The notes under the pieces are model-generated. The model ran no database searches and was not told where the DNA came from. It saw nothing but the letters and a program-made list of their open reading frames with translations. Positions 23,200 to 34,148 of a DNA stretch of 64,000 nt are shown here, one piece after another. Origin of the DNA: Amyloporia xantha (Eukaryota > Basidiomycota > Agaricomycetes > Polyporales > Adustoporiaceae); the NCBI GenBank assembly GCA_036971615.1, contig JAYKKR010000021.1, positions 248,001-312,000 of the forward strand, given 5' to 3'. Every line of letters begins with the position of its first letter. Position 1 is the first letter of the stretch. The position numbers and the translations under genes are program-made.

Positions 23200-23640
23200 G
23201 TTTACTCTATTTTCTACTGCTAAAGCCTGAGGCGAATCGCACTGGTTGTGCTGTCTCACTTTGCATCGTCATTCTACTCTTGGCAGTCTGACAGTGTTAA
23301 GGTGGAGGCCCTGGTTATTTCGCAGCTCATGAGTCGTAAGTGCTTTCACAATCTTCAAACATTGTTTTGTTTTACCCCCGTTCTATGATGTTCAACCATA
23401 ATATTTGCTACTTCAGAGGGTATCCCCCAATGAGACTATATTTCCACCAAGATCTCTGAGTTCCTCTTATTGTTGGTTGTCTTATGTATGTTCCAGCTCT
23501 GATTCAATTTCTCCTATTGTCTAGATCATCCTACCTCAATCTACGAGCTGGAACTATCTTTTGCGTTGATGACAGGTGCTGGCTCGCTGTGACGCGCCCA
23601 GGTGATGTATTTCTCAACGTCTCATTCATAATGCTATGAT
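23200..23640 (+). ncRNA. Putative non-coding host transcript for the second U24
   Basis: The second U24 is framed by a good donor (GTAAGT at 23336-23341) and a pyrimidine-rich acceptor ending at 23496, giving an intron of about 161 nt with the snoRNA inside. No ORF of useful length spans the flanking sequence. The transcript would be divergent from RACK1 and may share its promoter. Its ends are not determinable from sequence. Confidence 0.4.
23380..23464 (+). ncRNA. snR24: Second U24-type C/D box snoRNA, outside RACK1
   Basis: It has C box TATGATGT (23384-23391), ATATTTGCTACTTCAGAGGG, then CCCCCAATGAGACTA, CCACCAAGATCT and D box CTGA (23456-23459). Guide blocks, D' and C' regions are nearly identical to the RACK1-intron copy, while spacers and the internal hairpin differ. 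That argues for a functional paralogue and not a simple recent duplicate. It lies on the opposite strand, upstream of the RACK1 start, between a GTAAGT at 23336 and a TTCCAG ending at 23496. Confidence 0.85.
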
Positions 23641-23864
23641 GCAGTTTCATAGTCAGCCGAATGTGTATTTATATTTCAAAAGCAATTGATTTGTTCATCC
23701 TCATTCTTTGGAGTCACTTGAAGTTTGGAATGTCACCATGAGACGCATTTGAGTGTTGCGAACGCGTCGCGTCAGTGCGCGATCACGTGCGCTGATAGTC
23801 GCTATGACCGATCTCCCGACTGCACTTGGCTTGCACACTCTCCTGCATCTACGCCATATCCGTT

Positions 23865-25556
23865 ATGAAGATCCCTGTAATCAGTGAAGTTGTTCTCGGT
23901 TGGCTACCGATGAGAGACTCATGCCTTCGTCGTAGTTGACACTGACCCAGGTGTTGACGATACCTTAGCGATGTAGGCGATCAAGCTGATTGTATCTGAG
24001 AAGGTCTAGTGTTATTGAATGCTCGAGAATCTAGATTGTTAGCACTTGCTTCGCCAGAACTAGAAGTTCTCGCAATCATAGTCTCATACGGTGAGTCCCA
24101 CAGATCCAGCACGGTGTACCACGTTTCTATGGCAAGCATTCCTATGCACACCAGGTAACACGGATGCGGAATCATCGTAGTGAGTTTACTCCCCTTATGC
24201 ATAAGTGATCTGGCCTGATTCTGGCCACACGCAGTGTGAACATCTTGAAAATATATCAAGCCCTGTCTCGACAAATCGAGTCATCTCCGGGGAATCATTC
24301 TCGATACCCCGGTCTCTCCTCGTCGAGAAAGGCAATCCTCGCTCGAGGTGCAGAGGGTCCTCTTGAGGGCGAGCTGCACAGTGCGCAATACTTTCATGGC
24401 CGGTGATTAAATGTCTTCGCACAAGGTTGGTGTGCATGTTTGAATGAGCACATTTTTTCTTCTAGGGACGGCCTTGGCGGTATCACGCAGAGACATCCGG
24501 ATCTCAATCTCGATCAGGAAGATATACCTCTCCATCCACTACTGGAAATTACTGAACGGCCAGGAGTCGAGGTCGCACTCGACCTGATCCGCTCCGAGCC
24601 CGAAAGAAGCGTCACGTATTTAGCATTAGGGCCTCTCACCAACTTGGCGCAGCTCATGCGCCAGGACAGCAAGACGGTGAGGGAACGTATCGGCCGCGTG
24701 GTTTGCATGGGTGGCGCCCTAGACGTGCCCGGAAATACAAGTCCTGTCGCAGAATGTACGCCAGCGATCGCATGTGACACCTGTGCCGAGTCCGCTAACG
24801 GCTAACAGTCAACTTCTTCGCGGATCCATATGCCGTCAGGGAACTGCTCACGCCTCCCAAGCCACACGCGGGATTCCCTCTCAACAGGTTCATCCTCCTG
24901 CCGCTGGACATCACTACTCCTCATCAGCTGTCATTCCCTTACTATAAGGCCAAGGTTGATCCTTCTTTCGAGTCGACGACTGCACCATCCCAAGCGAAGG
25001 GGAAATCGCCTCTCGTGCATTTCACGAGCTCTTTCATGGAACGTACGCGAGAGATCATGCTCGAGTTCGGTAGCGATGGGATGGAGCTGCACGACATCGT
25101 AGCCGTCTGGTGTGCCATCGAGAATCCGCCCGTGAACGACGAAGCAGAGGATGCAGCGCCTACCCTTCAGCGGGGATGGACAGCGGTCAACAGGAAGTTC
25201 GAAATCGAACGGTAAGCATACGCGTGCTGTGGACCAAACATACATTCATTTTTTGCTCGTTTAGCATAGGAGAGTTGACACGGGGCATGCTTGTGGTGGA
25301 CCGACGGGATGACCAAGGAGCGTATGCGCCTGGTTCGAATCGAGCGGAGGTCCAGGAAGAGCTTGAGAAGCATCACTTTTCGCATGCGGGCAACTACGAG
25401 TCTACCGCTGTACCCGCGCAAGTCGAAGTCGAAACCGAGGCACAAACTCGGGCCCTACCAGACCAGCCTGGCGGGGTATCGTGCGTGGTCAAGACGCCGG
25501 GTCCTAAAGCACTGGTTGATCTCATGCTGGAGAGGATATGGGGTGTCTCTGGTTGA
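23865..25556 (+). CDS. Inosine-uridine preferring nucleoside hydrolase
   Basis: Cleaves the N-glycosidic bond of ribonucleosides in purine/pyrimidine salvage, using a calcium bound by an N-terminal Asp cluster. A 19 nt first exon (23865) joins to give MKIPVIIDTDPGVDDTLA, the calcium-binding DTDPGxDD signature, then ILLALASPELEVLAIIVSYG and NTDAESSY. Later parts include GRDGLGGITQRHPDL, VTYLALGPLTNLAQLM, VVCMGGALDVPGNTSP, FNFFADPYAV, FILLPLDITTPH and the active-site region MELHDIVAVWCAI with its conserved His/Asp. The ending is MLERIWGVSG. About seven short introns are used and all restore frame. It is a complete enzyme of ~400 residues. Confidence 0.93.
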
Positions 25557-25820
25557 AATATAGGGTACTAGGCTCTAGCTATCCAAGACCTGTTGCTGAC
25601 ACGCACTCGTAGTTCTTTTCTTTCCGTCTTTGTTATGCCAGAAACACAAAATTGTTTCTGATAGATAGCGAGGTTGGTATAGAAATACAAGTACAATACA
25701 TTTAAAGATGTACAAATATCCGCCAATCGTATAGACATGTAGCACGTCTAGATGTCATGGGAGCTCGAAGTGCACCGAAAGCATCAGGATCATAAACGGG
25801 CAGTAGCGATCTGCAGCGAA

Positions 25821-28076
25821 TCACATCGCCACGGTAAACTCTTCTACCATCATCTTGTCTTCCTTGTCTTCTACAGGTGAGGACGACTTCCGGTCACTAT
25901 CCCTGTCGGACTCAACGTCCATACCCTTATCCTTGACCTTCGTCTCCTGGATTTCATCGACCGTGCGGAGCCTGAACCCGCCTTTCCGCGCTTGGTCGAT
26001 CATCATACCCCTGTACGTCCAATCACCGCAAGTCCATCAATAGCGTGTCCGCGACGTGATGAGCAGACAATACATACACAGCCCAAATGGTCATCGCGAC
26101 GTAACCTGTGAACGGGACGACATATGAATGCGCCGTGTTGCTGTCGGCGATGGACCCTTGCGCGGGTGGGTACCAGGCGCCACCTCCGACACCCTGATCA
26201 TCACAGCATCAGCCCCGTCAACGCTGAAACCGACCTCGTTTTGAGCACTGACCATCACGACCAGACCGGAGCCCCGTTTGGTATGGCGGCCCAGGTTCTT
26301 GGTAGCCAGTGTGAAGATGACCTGCGCGCGAGCGATCTCGATGTGAGCTCCTTGAGCGCACAGAGTGAGAAGAAACTCACGGGATAGCAGATGGACTCGA
26401 AGAAGAAGAGCCCGAAGAGACAGCCGACGCCTCCCTTGCCTGGCGCATAGGCGACAGCAAGAGAAAACGCCGAACACGCGACTCCGTATATCGCCAGCAT
26501 CAGCGCAGGATCGATGAAGTTCAACAACACAACGCCGACGAATCTGCCCGCGATGAAGAAGTCCGTGAACATTTCATTCCAACGATGGGCAGGTCCCCGA
26601 CTTACCGGCCCACTGTAAATGTGATCTGGCAATACGAGAACAGCTGGCTCGCTTCAGGCTTGTTGATACCGACGTTCTGGTCGACGAAGTAGTTCACCGT
26701 CATGGCGGCAACTCCGACTTGCGCGCCGCTGTCCATCATCCCGTTCAGCGATTGACGCATCCGACACATCGGCGAAACGTCTACTCACACGTAGGCCGTC
26801 TGCGCCACCCTGGTATGTGGGGTTAAGTCCATGATCGCCTCGCACAAAATAGGCGCAGATCACGTACCAGCCGAAAATGCAGTGATATTGCTTCCAGAAT
26901 GGCTCTTGGTCCACTTTCAGTGCTGAACCCTCCAGTTCAGCCGACAGCGCGTCGTCCGTGATCTCCGGCAGGGGGCAGAAACTGTGTGACACATCACCCT
27001 CCCGACGCAGATCATCAAGCACCGGGGCGACTCACTAGAAAAGGATATTCAAGACCAACCCAAGGCCTGCCACGGCAACGTATACCCTGTGCCACCACGC
27101 GTGTCAGTTTGACAGCGGCGGCAATGCGACGGGGCCGTTACCATTGCACCGTATACAGCGATGTCGCATTCTTTCCGGTGAAGAACCACTTGGAGGCAAT
27201 CATGGGCCCGGCAAATGAAGCGACGCCTTGGAAGCCTTGACTGAAGTTCAATCGAGCGGCGGCGTACTTCGGCGAACCGAGCACCGAGATGTACGAGTTT
27301 GCGGCTACCTCGAGGCAAGACAGGCCACAACCTGCAGAAGGGCGTAAATATTTCTATGATGCAGGTGGAAGAACAAAGAACACGGACCGATGACGAATGT
27401 AGACCCAACGAAACCGCCATACTTTTCAAACTTCGCTGAGGGCCAGAAGAATATGGCTCCTGAAGATTTTATGTTAACTTCTGCTCTTCTAGTGGTAGAG
27501 TGAAGGGGGAACTAACCCAAGGAGTAGAATGTCAATCCCATGTGGATTCCTTTCTAAGCCCATTCAATTCGGTATGAGCACGGTCTGTCGATACAGGCCT
27601 CGGAACAAGACTGACCTTGTACCCATATTTTCGCATCTGTCGATCGGTGAATACGGAGTTAAATAAATGTGCGAACAGTACGCACGAAAATCCCCGCGAT
27701 TGGGGCGTAGACGAAGTATGCACCCTTAAAGCACCCATGTCAGTCGACACAGCTCTAGACGAGAGGTCGACAATACACTCACAAAATACGCCAATTGGAG
27801 CATCGTACTCTGCAGCTTCGAAATGCCGAAGACGGTCTGGAAATGTGAGTTGAGGACATCGAGGAGCTGAATACCTTCGTCGGTCAACGAAGCATCAATT
27901 AAAACCAGGACAACACCTACACCGTATGCAAAACCCCATGTGAAGAACAGAGAGGTCACCAGGGCGAAGGCAAATACCCACTCCCTGCGCGACAGCTCTC
28001 CCCCTGAGAGCAATTAGTTTGGCACTGGTCATGCTGATTCTGAAGGGGTTGGCATACCTGTTTTTGATGCAGGCAT
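25821..28076 (-). CDS. MFS sugar transporter, FHS family (L-fucose permease-like)
   Basis: Twelve-helix plasma membrane symporter of the fucose/glucose-galactose (FHS) family. The start MPASKTGGELSRREWVFAF at 28076 is followed by SLFFTWGFAYG joined to LLDVLNSHFQTVFG, the family's helix-1 signature. Then come LQSTMLQLAYF/GAYFVYAPIAGIF, MRKYGYKKGIHMGLTFYSLG, FVGSTFVIG, KYAAARLNFSQGFQGVASF, VAAMTVNYFVDQNVG, RFVGVVLLNFIDPALMLAIY, FLFGLFFFESICYP-like helix 10, IFTLATKNLGRHTKRGSG and FTGYVAMTIWAVYRGMMI. A charged cytoplasmic tail ends at 25821. At least ten short introns interrupt it. The sugar specificity cannot be told. Confidence 0.88.
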
Positions 28077-28558
28077 GGCGGAAAGGCTTGGGAACCCATA
28101 CTCACGACCAAGGCATCATAAATAGTCCCGCGACGGACGAATGTGGAGCCCCAAATTTTTTCGGAGCAGGCCAAGCACGACGTAGTCTGTCTCAAATGCA
28201 GACTGGCCTGCCCCGCGTGACGCTCTTGTGGTTGGGCCCACGGACCGCGAGTGTTCGAATTCGCCGCGTTAGGCTGCCCACATTGGGGCTGAGCTGATAA
28301 TGGGAGATCCTGTGATGGAGGTAGGGCACCATGGTGGGGGATGAGAGTGAGGAAGGGCTGAAGCGGCTTCCCAACGTGTGTCGTGGGCCACTCACGGGTC
28401 GAACATACCTAGATCCCATGCCTGATCTGGCCATTTGTCTTTGATCGCTTGCGATCGCGTGACATTGTGCATCCTCGCATCCCATCCACCGCAGCCCGCC
28501 CGCTCTCCCGCATCTTCCTGAGTCGTACGCAGCAGTTAATCGCCTACAGAGAGCAGAC
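28077..28558. promoter_or_regulatory. Divergent promoter between FHS transporter and acidic protein gene
   Basis: 480 bp between two gene starts. No specific motif is claimed. Confidence 0.4.
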
Positions 28559-29848
28559 ATGCAGCTCGACTCTGCCCCGCAGCCCAATCCGCCAAGCACC
28601 AGCACCCACCTCGCCCGTTTTTTCCGGGTCTGTGGCGGCGATTATTTGGCCTTCGGGAGCTCTTCTTCCCTGCCAGCTGACCCACGTCTGTCCAGGACAG
28701 ATACCCTGCCGTCAAGGCGCGTTATCCTCGCGAAGGCAGACGAAAATGGCGGCTTCGAGCCGCAGACGCCTTCTGGGCCCTCGCCCCTGACGAGAAGGCC
28801 GCATATCTAGCGGTGCGTGCCGATCTCCTCCCATCCCCATCCCCCTCCGCGTCCCCGTGCCCGTGTCCGCGTCTGCGTCTGCGTCCGCTTCTCCCTGAAC
28901 GCCTGCTTCTCGCGACAGCCAACACAGCCCCAGCCTGCCGCTCCCGTATCCGGGGAAAGGGAAGGGGAAGAGGGAGAGGAAGACGCAGACTTCGCCACGG
29001 ATGACGACCCCCTCGACGCCCTCTCGCGCGACGCCCCCGGCCTCGGCATCCTCGTGCGCACAGACTACACCGACGAAGACGCGTGGCAGACGTTCCGCGG
29101 CAAGCTCCAGGACGCAGAGGCGGAGTTCGCGGCCGCGCGGCCCTCCGAGGGGGACAGCATGGAAGTAGACACAGCTCCCAGCGGGTCCCCTCCCACGGCT
29201 CAGGCCGATGACGCTGCTATGAGGAGAGATGACGAGGAAGATGACGAAGACGAGGACGAAGACGCAGACGCAGACGAAGGCGAAGGCACCCCGCCCGTGT
29301 TCACCGTCATCGACGCCAGCCCCGCCGCCCGCGCGACCTTCAGCGCCATCTCGAACCTCGCCGCCCTCCGGCTGCTGAACGACGTGGACGTCAGGCGGGC
29401 GCCCGCCCCGGCCGCAGGCACGCGGCGCATAAAGCCGCCGAACAGGCTCGTCGAGCACGACGGCTGGCAGGAGGTGTACACGGGAAAACTGCTCTGGCTG
29501 TACGACGCCACGTCGAACGCCGACCAGTGCGTGCGCATCGTCAGCCAGCAGAGTGGCGCCATGTACGGCACAGCGACGTGAGTGGCTCCAGTTATGTACA
29601 TCGTGCCTCCGACTCCCGGGGCCGGTGGCGCGCACACTTGTGTTTTTTTTTCTGACGCGCTTACTTGCGTTGCGCTTGCGCGCGCGCGTCACAGTGCAGA
29701 CAGCTGGCGGGCCCGCGTGAGCCACCTGTGCGAGCTGCAGGTGGGTCTCGCGTCGGGGGCGATGACGATCGACTTTGGTGGCCTGGACAGGTGGGACTAC
29801 GAGGAGCGAGTGCGGAACATGGCTGAGGCTTCGAAATCAATTGTTTGA
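28559..29848 (+). CDS. Uncharacterised acidic protein, possibly DUF6924-like
   Basis: Four exons are read. The start MQLDSAPQPNPPSTSTHLAR (28559) joins after a gtctgt...ccag intron to DRYPAVKARYPREGRRKW and AFWALAPDEKAAYLA. After an intron rich in GCGTCTGC repeats come an acidic low-complexity stretch, LGILVRTDYTDEDAWQTFRG, another acidic run (about 29230-29290), FTVIDASPAARATFSAISN, LWLYDATSNADQCVRIVS and AMTIDFGGLDRWDYEERVRN, ending at 29848. The LVRTDYTDEDAW motif and the closing DFGGLDRWDYEERV remind me of a small fungal/bacterial domain family (DUF6924), but I cannot confirm this. The basic N-terminal part could be a small HMG-like helix pair. Function is unknown. Confidence 0.68.
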
Positions 29849-30269
29849 CGTCGGTGCTTCTTTGTCAATGCTCTCCCCCTGCTGCTGTGCTGCGAAGATA
29901 GTTCCTGCCGATGGCAACAATGGTTTGCTGTGCAAGCTGACGTCGAAGAAAATTTTGAACCGTGGAGCCGTCTGCGTGTGGCGGACTGTCAGAAATCTTG
30001 CTGGACGTGAGCGATGGACCTGCTGCGGCGAGTTGAGTCGTTGATTCGCATCGGACTCGCCAGGTACGGTCCCACAGCGCCTGCGTTGGGGATTCCGCCA
30101 TGGGGTACACGATTAATAATTAGACTACTGTACAGTCCATTACACGGCGTTTTACAACATAGTAAATAGGCGAGCGACGACAATATAAGGATAGTGTAAC
30201 GATAACACGCGGATGGCGAGCATGCATAGTGTAGTTTGTAGCCAGCGGACGGACAAAGCAAAGGAAGAC
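29849..30269. other. Convergent intergenic region
   Basis: 3' flanks of the acidic protein and bZIP genes. One frame of the bZIP gene stays open to 29989, but its translation there looks non-coding. Confidence 0.4.
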
Positions 30270-31122
30270 TCAGCGGGGTATCCTGCCGCTGTGCGCGACG
30301 TTGTCGTCCGGGCCCGACGAGGACGTCGTGGACCTCATGTCGGACATTCTCTGCGCGAGGCGCGACCGCGGGTCGCTCCCCCTCCTCCGTCCCCTCCTCG
30401 TCCTCGTCCTCGTCAACCAGGCCATCGCAGTCCACATAGCCGCCGCAGCACTCGGACTCGCTGTAGCCCACCGGCGCGCGGTCGACCGCCTTCCCGTGGC
30501 GCAGCGGGGGCGCATACGAGGCCGGCTCGGCGCGGTAGAGGTCCCTGTGGATGGTGTGCAGCGGGGGGAGCTCGATGCGGCTGCGGGGAGGGCAGGCGGC
30601 GCGGGGGCTGCGGGATCGGGGACGGGGTGAAGGACGGGGTGGCGAGGGAGGTGGGCGTGTGGGCGTGGATGGGCGGGAGCTGGAGCATGCTGCTCGACGA
30701 GGGCTCCTGGGCGGGGTGGAGCGCGACACGCTGGAAGCGGGCGATGGAAGAGGCGGTGGCGGAGAGGTGCTGCATGAGGTCGGAGGTCGCTGCGGCCTGG
30801 CGGGCGCACCGGGGGTGGGGGGTTGCAATTGGCAATTGGGAATGAGAATGAGAATGAAGATTCAGGAGACGCCTAGCGGGCGGGGTGGACGTACCATTTC
30901 TGGGCTGGGGCTCGCGCGCTGCACGGTCGTCTGGCCGGCGGCGTGGAGGCGCGCGGTGAGGGCGTCGAGCTCGTCTCTGAGGCGAGCGTTCTCCTCCTCT
31001 GCCTTGCGGCATCTGTCTTCGAGTTCTGCGACGTAGCGGGCCTTGCGGGCGCGGTAGTCGCGCTGCTGGAGGAGGGCGCGGGAGGGCGGGATGGAGAGGT
31101 CTTTTCTGCGGCCGCGGGTCAT
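30270..31122 (-). CDS. bZIP transcription factor with C-terminal ECCGGYVDC motif
   Basis: The basic region lies right at the N-terminus: MTRGRRKDLSIPPSRALLQQ then RDYRARKARYVAELEDR, followed by a coiled coil KAEEENARLRDELDAL with a leucine heptad. After an intron (31031-30890 region) come SDLMQHLSATASSIARFQ and a Pro-rich segment with MLQLPPIHAHTPTSLATP. A further short intron (42-55 nt, ending CCCCGCAG) is needed to move into the frame encoding RIELPPLHTIHRDLYRAEP and then YSESECCGGYVDCDGL and an acidic run. The end is ambiguous: a final intron leading to SDMRSTTSSSGPDDNVAH and a stop at 30270 looks most natural. The Cys-rich motif suggests metal or redox sensing, which is inference. Confidence 0.72.
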
Positions 31123-31140
31123 GGATGGGAATGAGTGTGA

Positions 31141-31185
31141 GGTGGTGGTGGTGGTGGTGGCAGTGGTGGTGGTGGTGGTGGTAGG
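31141..31185. repeat. GGT trinucleotide microsatellite
   Basis: Near-perfect (GGT)n with one interruption, immediately upstream of the bZIP start and so in its 5' leader (as ACC repeats on the coding strand). Confidence 0.9.
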
Positions 31186-31908
31186 ATGGATTGTGAGGGA
31201 CTAGAAGGAGCTAGAGGAGGAGGAGGAGGGCGGGCTGCGGGATGAAAGCTGTGCGTTCGGAGGACATCTAAAGTGAATATGAGGAGGGGCGTCTGACATG
31301 TCCGTGACCGTCGTGCAACAAGTTTCTCTTTAAGCGCCTGTAGCGCCGGCCGCTCTGACTCGCCCGGATCCGACATCGGATATCCCATCAGCCCATCATC
31401 TCTTCATTTTCATTCCAGACAAATTCCACTGAAGCCTTTTCTCTCAAAATTCCTCCTGCCAGCAGTCTATTTATCGTGCACTCTATTCGACGTCGCACAT
31501 GGACGCAGGCCGTCTCTCCCTCGCTCCTCCCTTCGCCTGCGACCCAACACCGAAGAGAGGGAGCCATCAGAGAGAGGACGACGAGTGGTTAAATTGGCTG
31601 ATGGCGTTGATCCTGCGTCCATCTTGATCGCCTTCAAACACTTTGCTTCCGTGTTGGTCAGAGTGCCGGCAGAACGGATGTCGCCTTGTTGTCTGATCAC
31701 ACCCCCCTGATCGTGCATTGCCAATTTGTCTGCCCCCAGCCCCGCCCCCCAGTCCCGTCCCGCCCAGCTGGCCAGCCTCCAGCCTCCCTCCAGTCAGCCT
31801 CTCCCAGCCGGCTTATATCCCCACCGGCGGCGGGCCATCCTCACCGCGCGCACCCCTTCTCCGTCCATCCATCACGTTCATTACCACCGACGCTCCTTCA
31901 TCATCGTC
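31186..31908. promoter_or_regulatory. Divergent promoter between bZIP and secreted repeat protein
   Basis: About 720 bp. The part 31730-31900 is C-rich, typical of a fungal 5' leader before the start at 31909. No further feature is seen. Confidence 0.4.
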
Positions 31909-34148
31909 ATGCGCTCCTTATACGTCCTCTCCCCCGTCCTCCTCCTCGCACACCACTCCTCCGCGCTCCCCGTAAGGCCCCGGCAGTTCTCCGGCGCCGG
32001 CCCGGACGCCCAACTCGCCAAGGTCGAGGGCACCGTCTTCAGCTCAGCAGAGCGCGTCGTCTCCCCAGGCTCCCCCATCGCGTCCTCAGTCATCCCGGTG
32101 CGCGCCCAGCCTCATCACTCTCCTGTCTCACGTGCTGACCCCGACCCCGACGATCGCCGCACCACCGGCAGGTCGTCGACCAGGTAACATGCGCCATGCT
32201 CATGCAGCAACTCGTCGACCCCGATGCCCTCATGAAGAGCACCGCCTCCATCGCTGCGTCGATCCCCAACTCCCTCTCCATCTCGCGCGTCGAGGCGACT
32301 CGCCTCCTCCAGCAATGCACCGGCGACACCGCCTCCGGCCTCGGCGCCCTCGGCGGCGCCTCCGACGTCGCCCCCGATTCCGGGAATGCGCGCGTCGCTG
32401 GCGGCGGTGGCGGCGATGGCGGCGGCGCCGGATCCGCTGGTGGCGTCGGTGGCGGGGGTGCTGCTGACGCGCCCGGCGCTATCTACAGCGGTCCCGGATA
32501 CGGCGGCTACCCCGGCGACGACGCTGCCCCCTCCGGCGGGGACGGCACCGCGGGCAGTGGCCCTGCCAATATCAACCCAGGCGTCACGAACGCCCCCAAC
32601 AGTGCCGATGGCTCAGACGGCAACGGCAACGGCAGCGCGACGGATGGCAGCGATCCCGACGGCGGCAGTGGTGATGGCACCTCGGGCGGCTCTACCGCCG
32701 CTGGCACCGGCAATGACGGTGGCAATGGCAACTCAGCCACCGTCTCTGGCTCTGGCTCTGCAGGGACTGTCCCTGCTTCGAGCGGTGCTGGATCTGGCAC
32801 CAACGGCAACGCGACGGACGGCGGCGATCCCGACGGCGGCAATGGGGATAGTACCTCGGGCGGCTCCACCACCGCCACCGCTGGCGCCGGCGACGACAAC
32901 GGCAATGGCGGCTCCATCACTGTTTCTGGCTCTGGCCCTGACTCTTCGGGGACTGGCGGTGCTGGATCTGGTACCGACGGTGGCGATGGATCTGGATCTG
33001 GATCTGGCACCGACGCTGGGAACGGCAACACCGTCGCGAACGGCCCCAACACCGTCTCCCGCGTCGGGGGCGGCACAGCACCCGCCTCTAGTGACGGCGC
33101 GAACGACGGTAACGGCAACGACAACGGCAATGACGGCGGTGCGAACGCAGACGACGGTGGCAATGCGGGCTCTGATGGATCTGCGGACGCTGGTTCTGGA
33201 TCGGGCGTATCTGTCAGCGCCGGAGACGCCCCTGCGGACGGTGATCCCTCGGGCAACGGCAACGAAAACGACACCGGCGCCGGTGGCACTGATGGCTCTA
33301 GTGACGGCTCTAGCGACGGCGCTGACTCTGGATCGGGCGTCTCTGTCTCTGCGGACGGCGGGTCTGGCGATAGCGAAGACGGCTCTGCGAACTCTGGTTC
33401 GAGCTCGGGCTCTGGGGTTGCTGTCAGTGCTAATGGTGGATCTGACAACGGCGACGTCACAGCGAGTCCTGACGGCGGTGCTGGGGATGGCTCCGACGGG
33501 ACTACTGATGGCTCTGGCTCTGACTCTGGATCGGGCGTCGCTGTCGCTGCGAATGGCGGGTCTGGCAATAGCGACGACGCCTCTGACGGGTCCGCAAACT
33601 CTGGCGACGGCTCGGACTCAGGCGTCTCTGTCGATGGTGGTTCTGGCGATGGCGGCTCTGGCGATGGCGATGGCGTCTCTGTCAGCGCCGATGGTGGGTC
33701 CGACAACGGCGACGACGCAGCGGGTCCCAGTCCCGACGACGGTGCTGGCGATGGCTCGGACGGGGCCACGGATGGAGACAACTCGGGCAGCGACGGCACC
33801 TCAGTCAGCGCGAACTCGGGCGATTCTGGCAGTTCTGTGGCGGTCAACGGGCCTGCGGGCGACGGCTCCGACTCTGACGGCAGCGGTGTGCCCGACTCTG
33901 TGCCCGACTTGGGCAACGCCGACCCTGTAGCCGCCGACCCCACCCACGGCGCCGCTGCGGATCCCACTGCGGCTGGCGATTCCGGCGCGAACAGCAAGAC
34001 GGTCTGCGTTGGGCTCGCCTGCCTGACCATGAATGTCGGTGACGACGTCGCCGACGGTGCAACGGACGAGACGTCCGTCAAGGGTCTGACGACCGGCTCC
34101 CACTGCGGCAAAGCCGACGTCGACACCTGCTTGAACGTGGCTCAGTAG
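31909..34148 (+). CDS. Secreted Gly/Ser/Asp/Asn-rich repeat protein
   Basis: Exon 1 starts MRSLYVLSPVLLLAHHSSAL, a clear signal peptide, then LPVRPRQFSGAGPDAQ. One intron (32098-32171) leads to VVDQVTCAMLMQQLVDPDAL and a short folded-looking region ending LLQQCTGDTASGLGAL. The remaining ~500 residues are low-complexity repeats of G, S, D and N with recurring SGSGVSVSADGGSGD-like units. The last ~50 residues are ordinary again: NSKTVCVGLACLTMNVGDD and HCGKADVDTCLNVAQ, with paired cysteines. The overall charge is very acidic with almost no aromatic residues. It may be a cell-wall or extracellular-matrix component or bind calcium; this is inference. The antisense and +1 frames are also open because of composition. 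Confidence 0.78.

Noticed and set aside
23497..23864. More C/D snoRNAs downstream of the second U24
   Set aside because: Several TGATG-like C boxes occur (about 23570, 23605, 23632) but no D box at a suitable distance.
32507..34126. 539-codon antisense ORF and a 514-codon +1 ORF over the secreted repeat protein
   Set aside because: Both arise from the biased G/C codon composition of the repeat region; only the frame at 31909 has a signal peptide, intron logic and ordinary terminal sequence.
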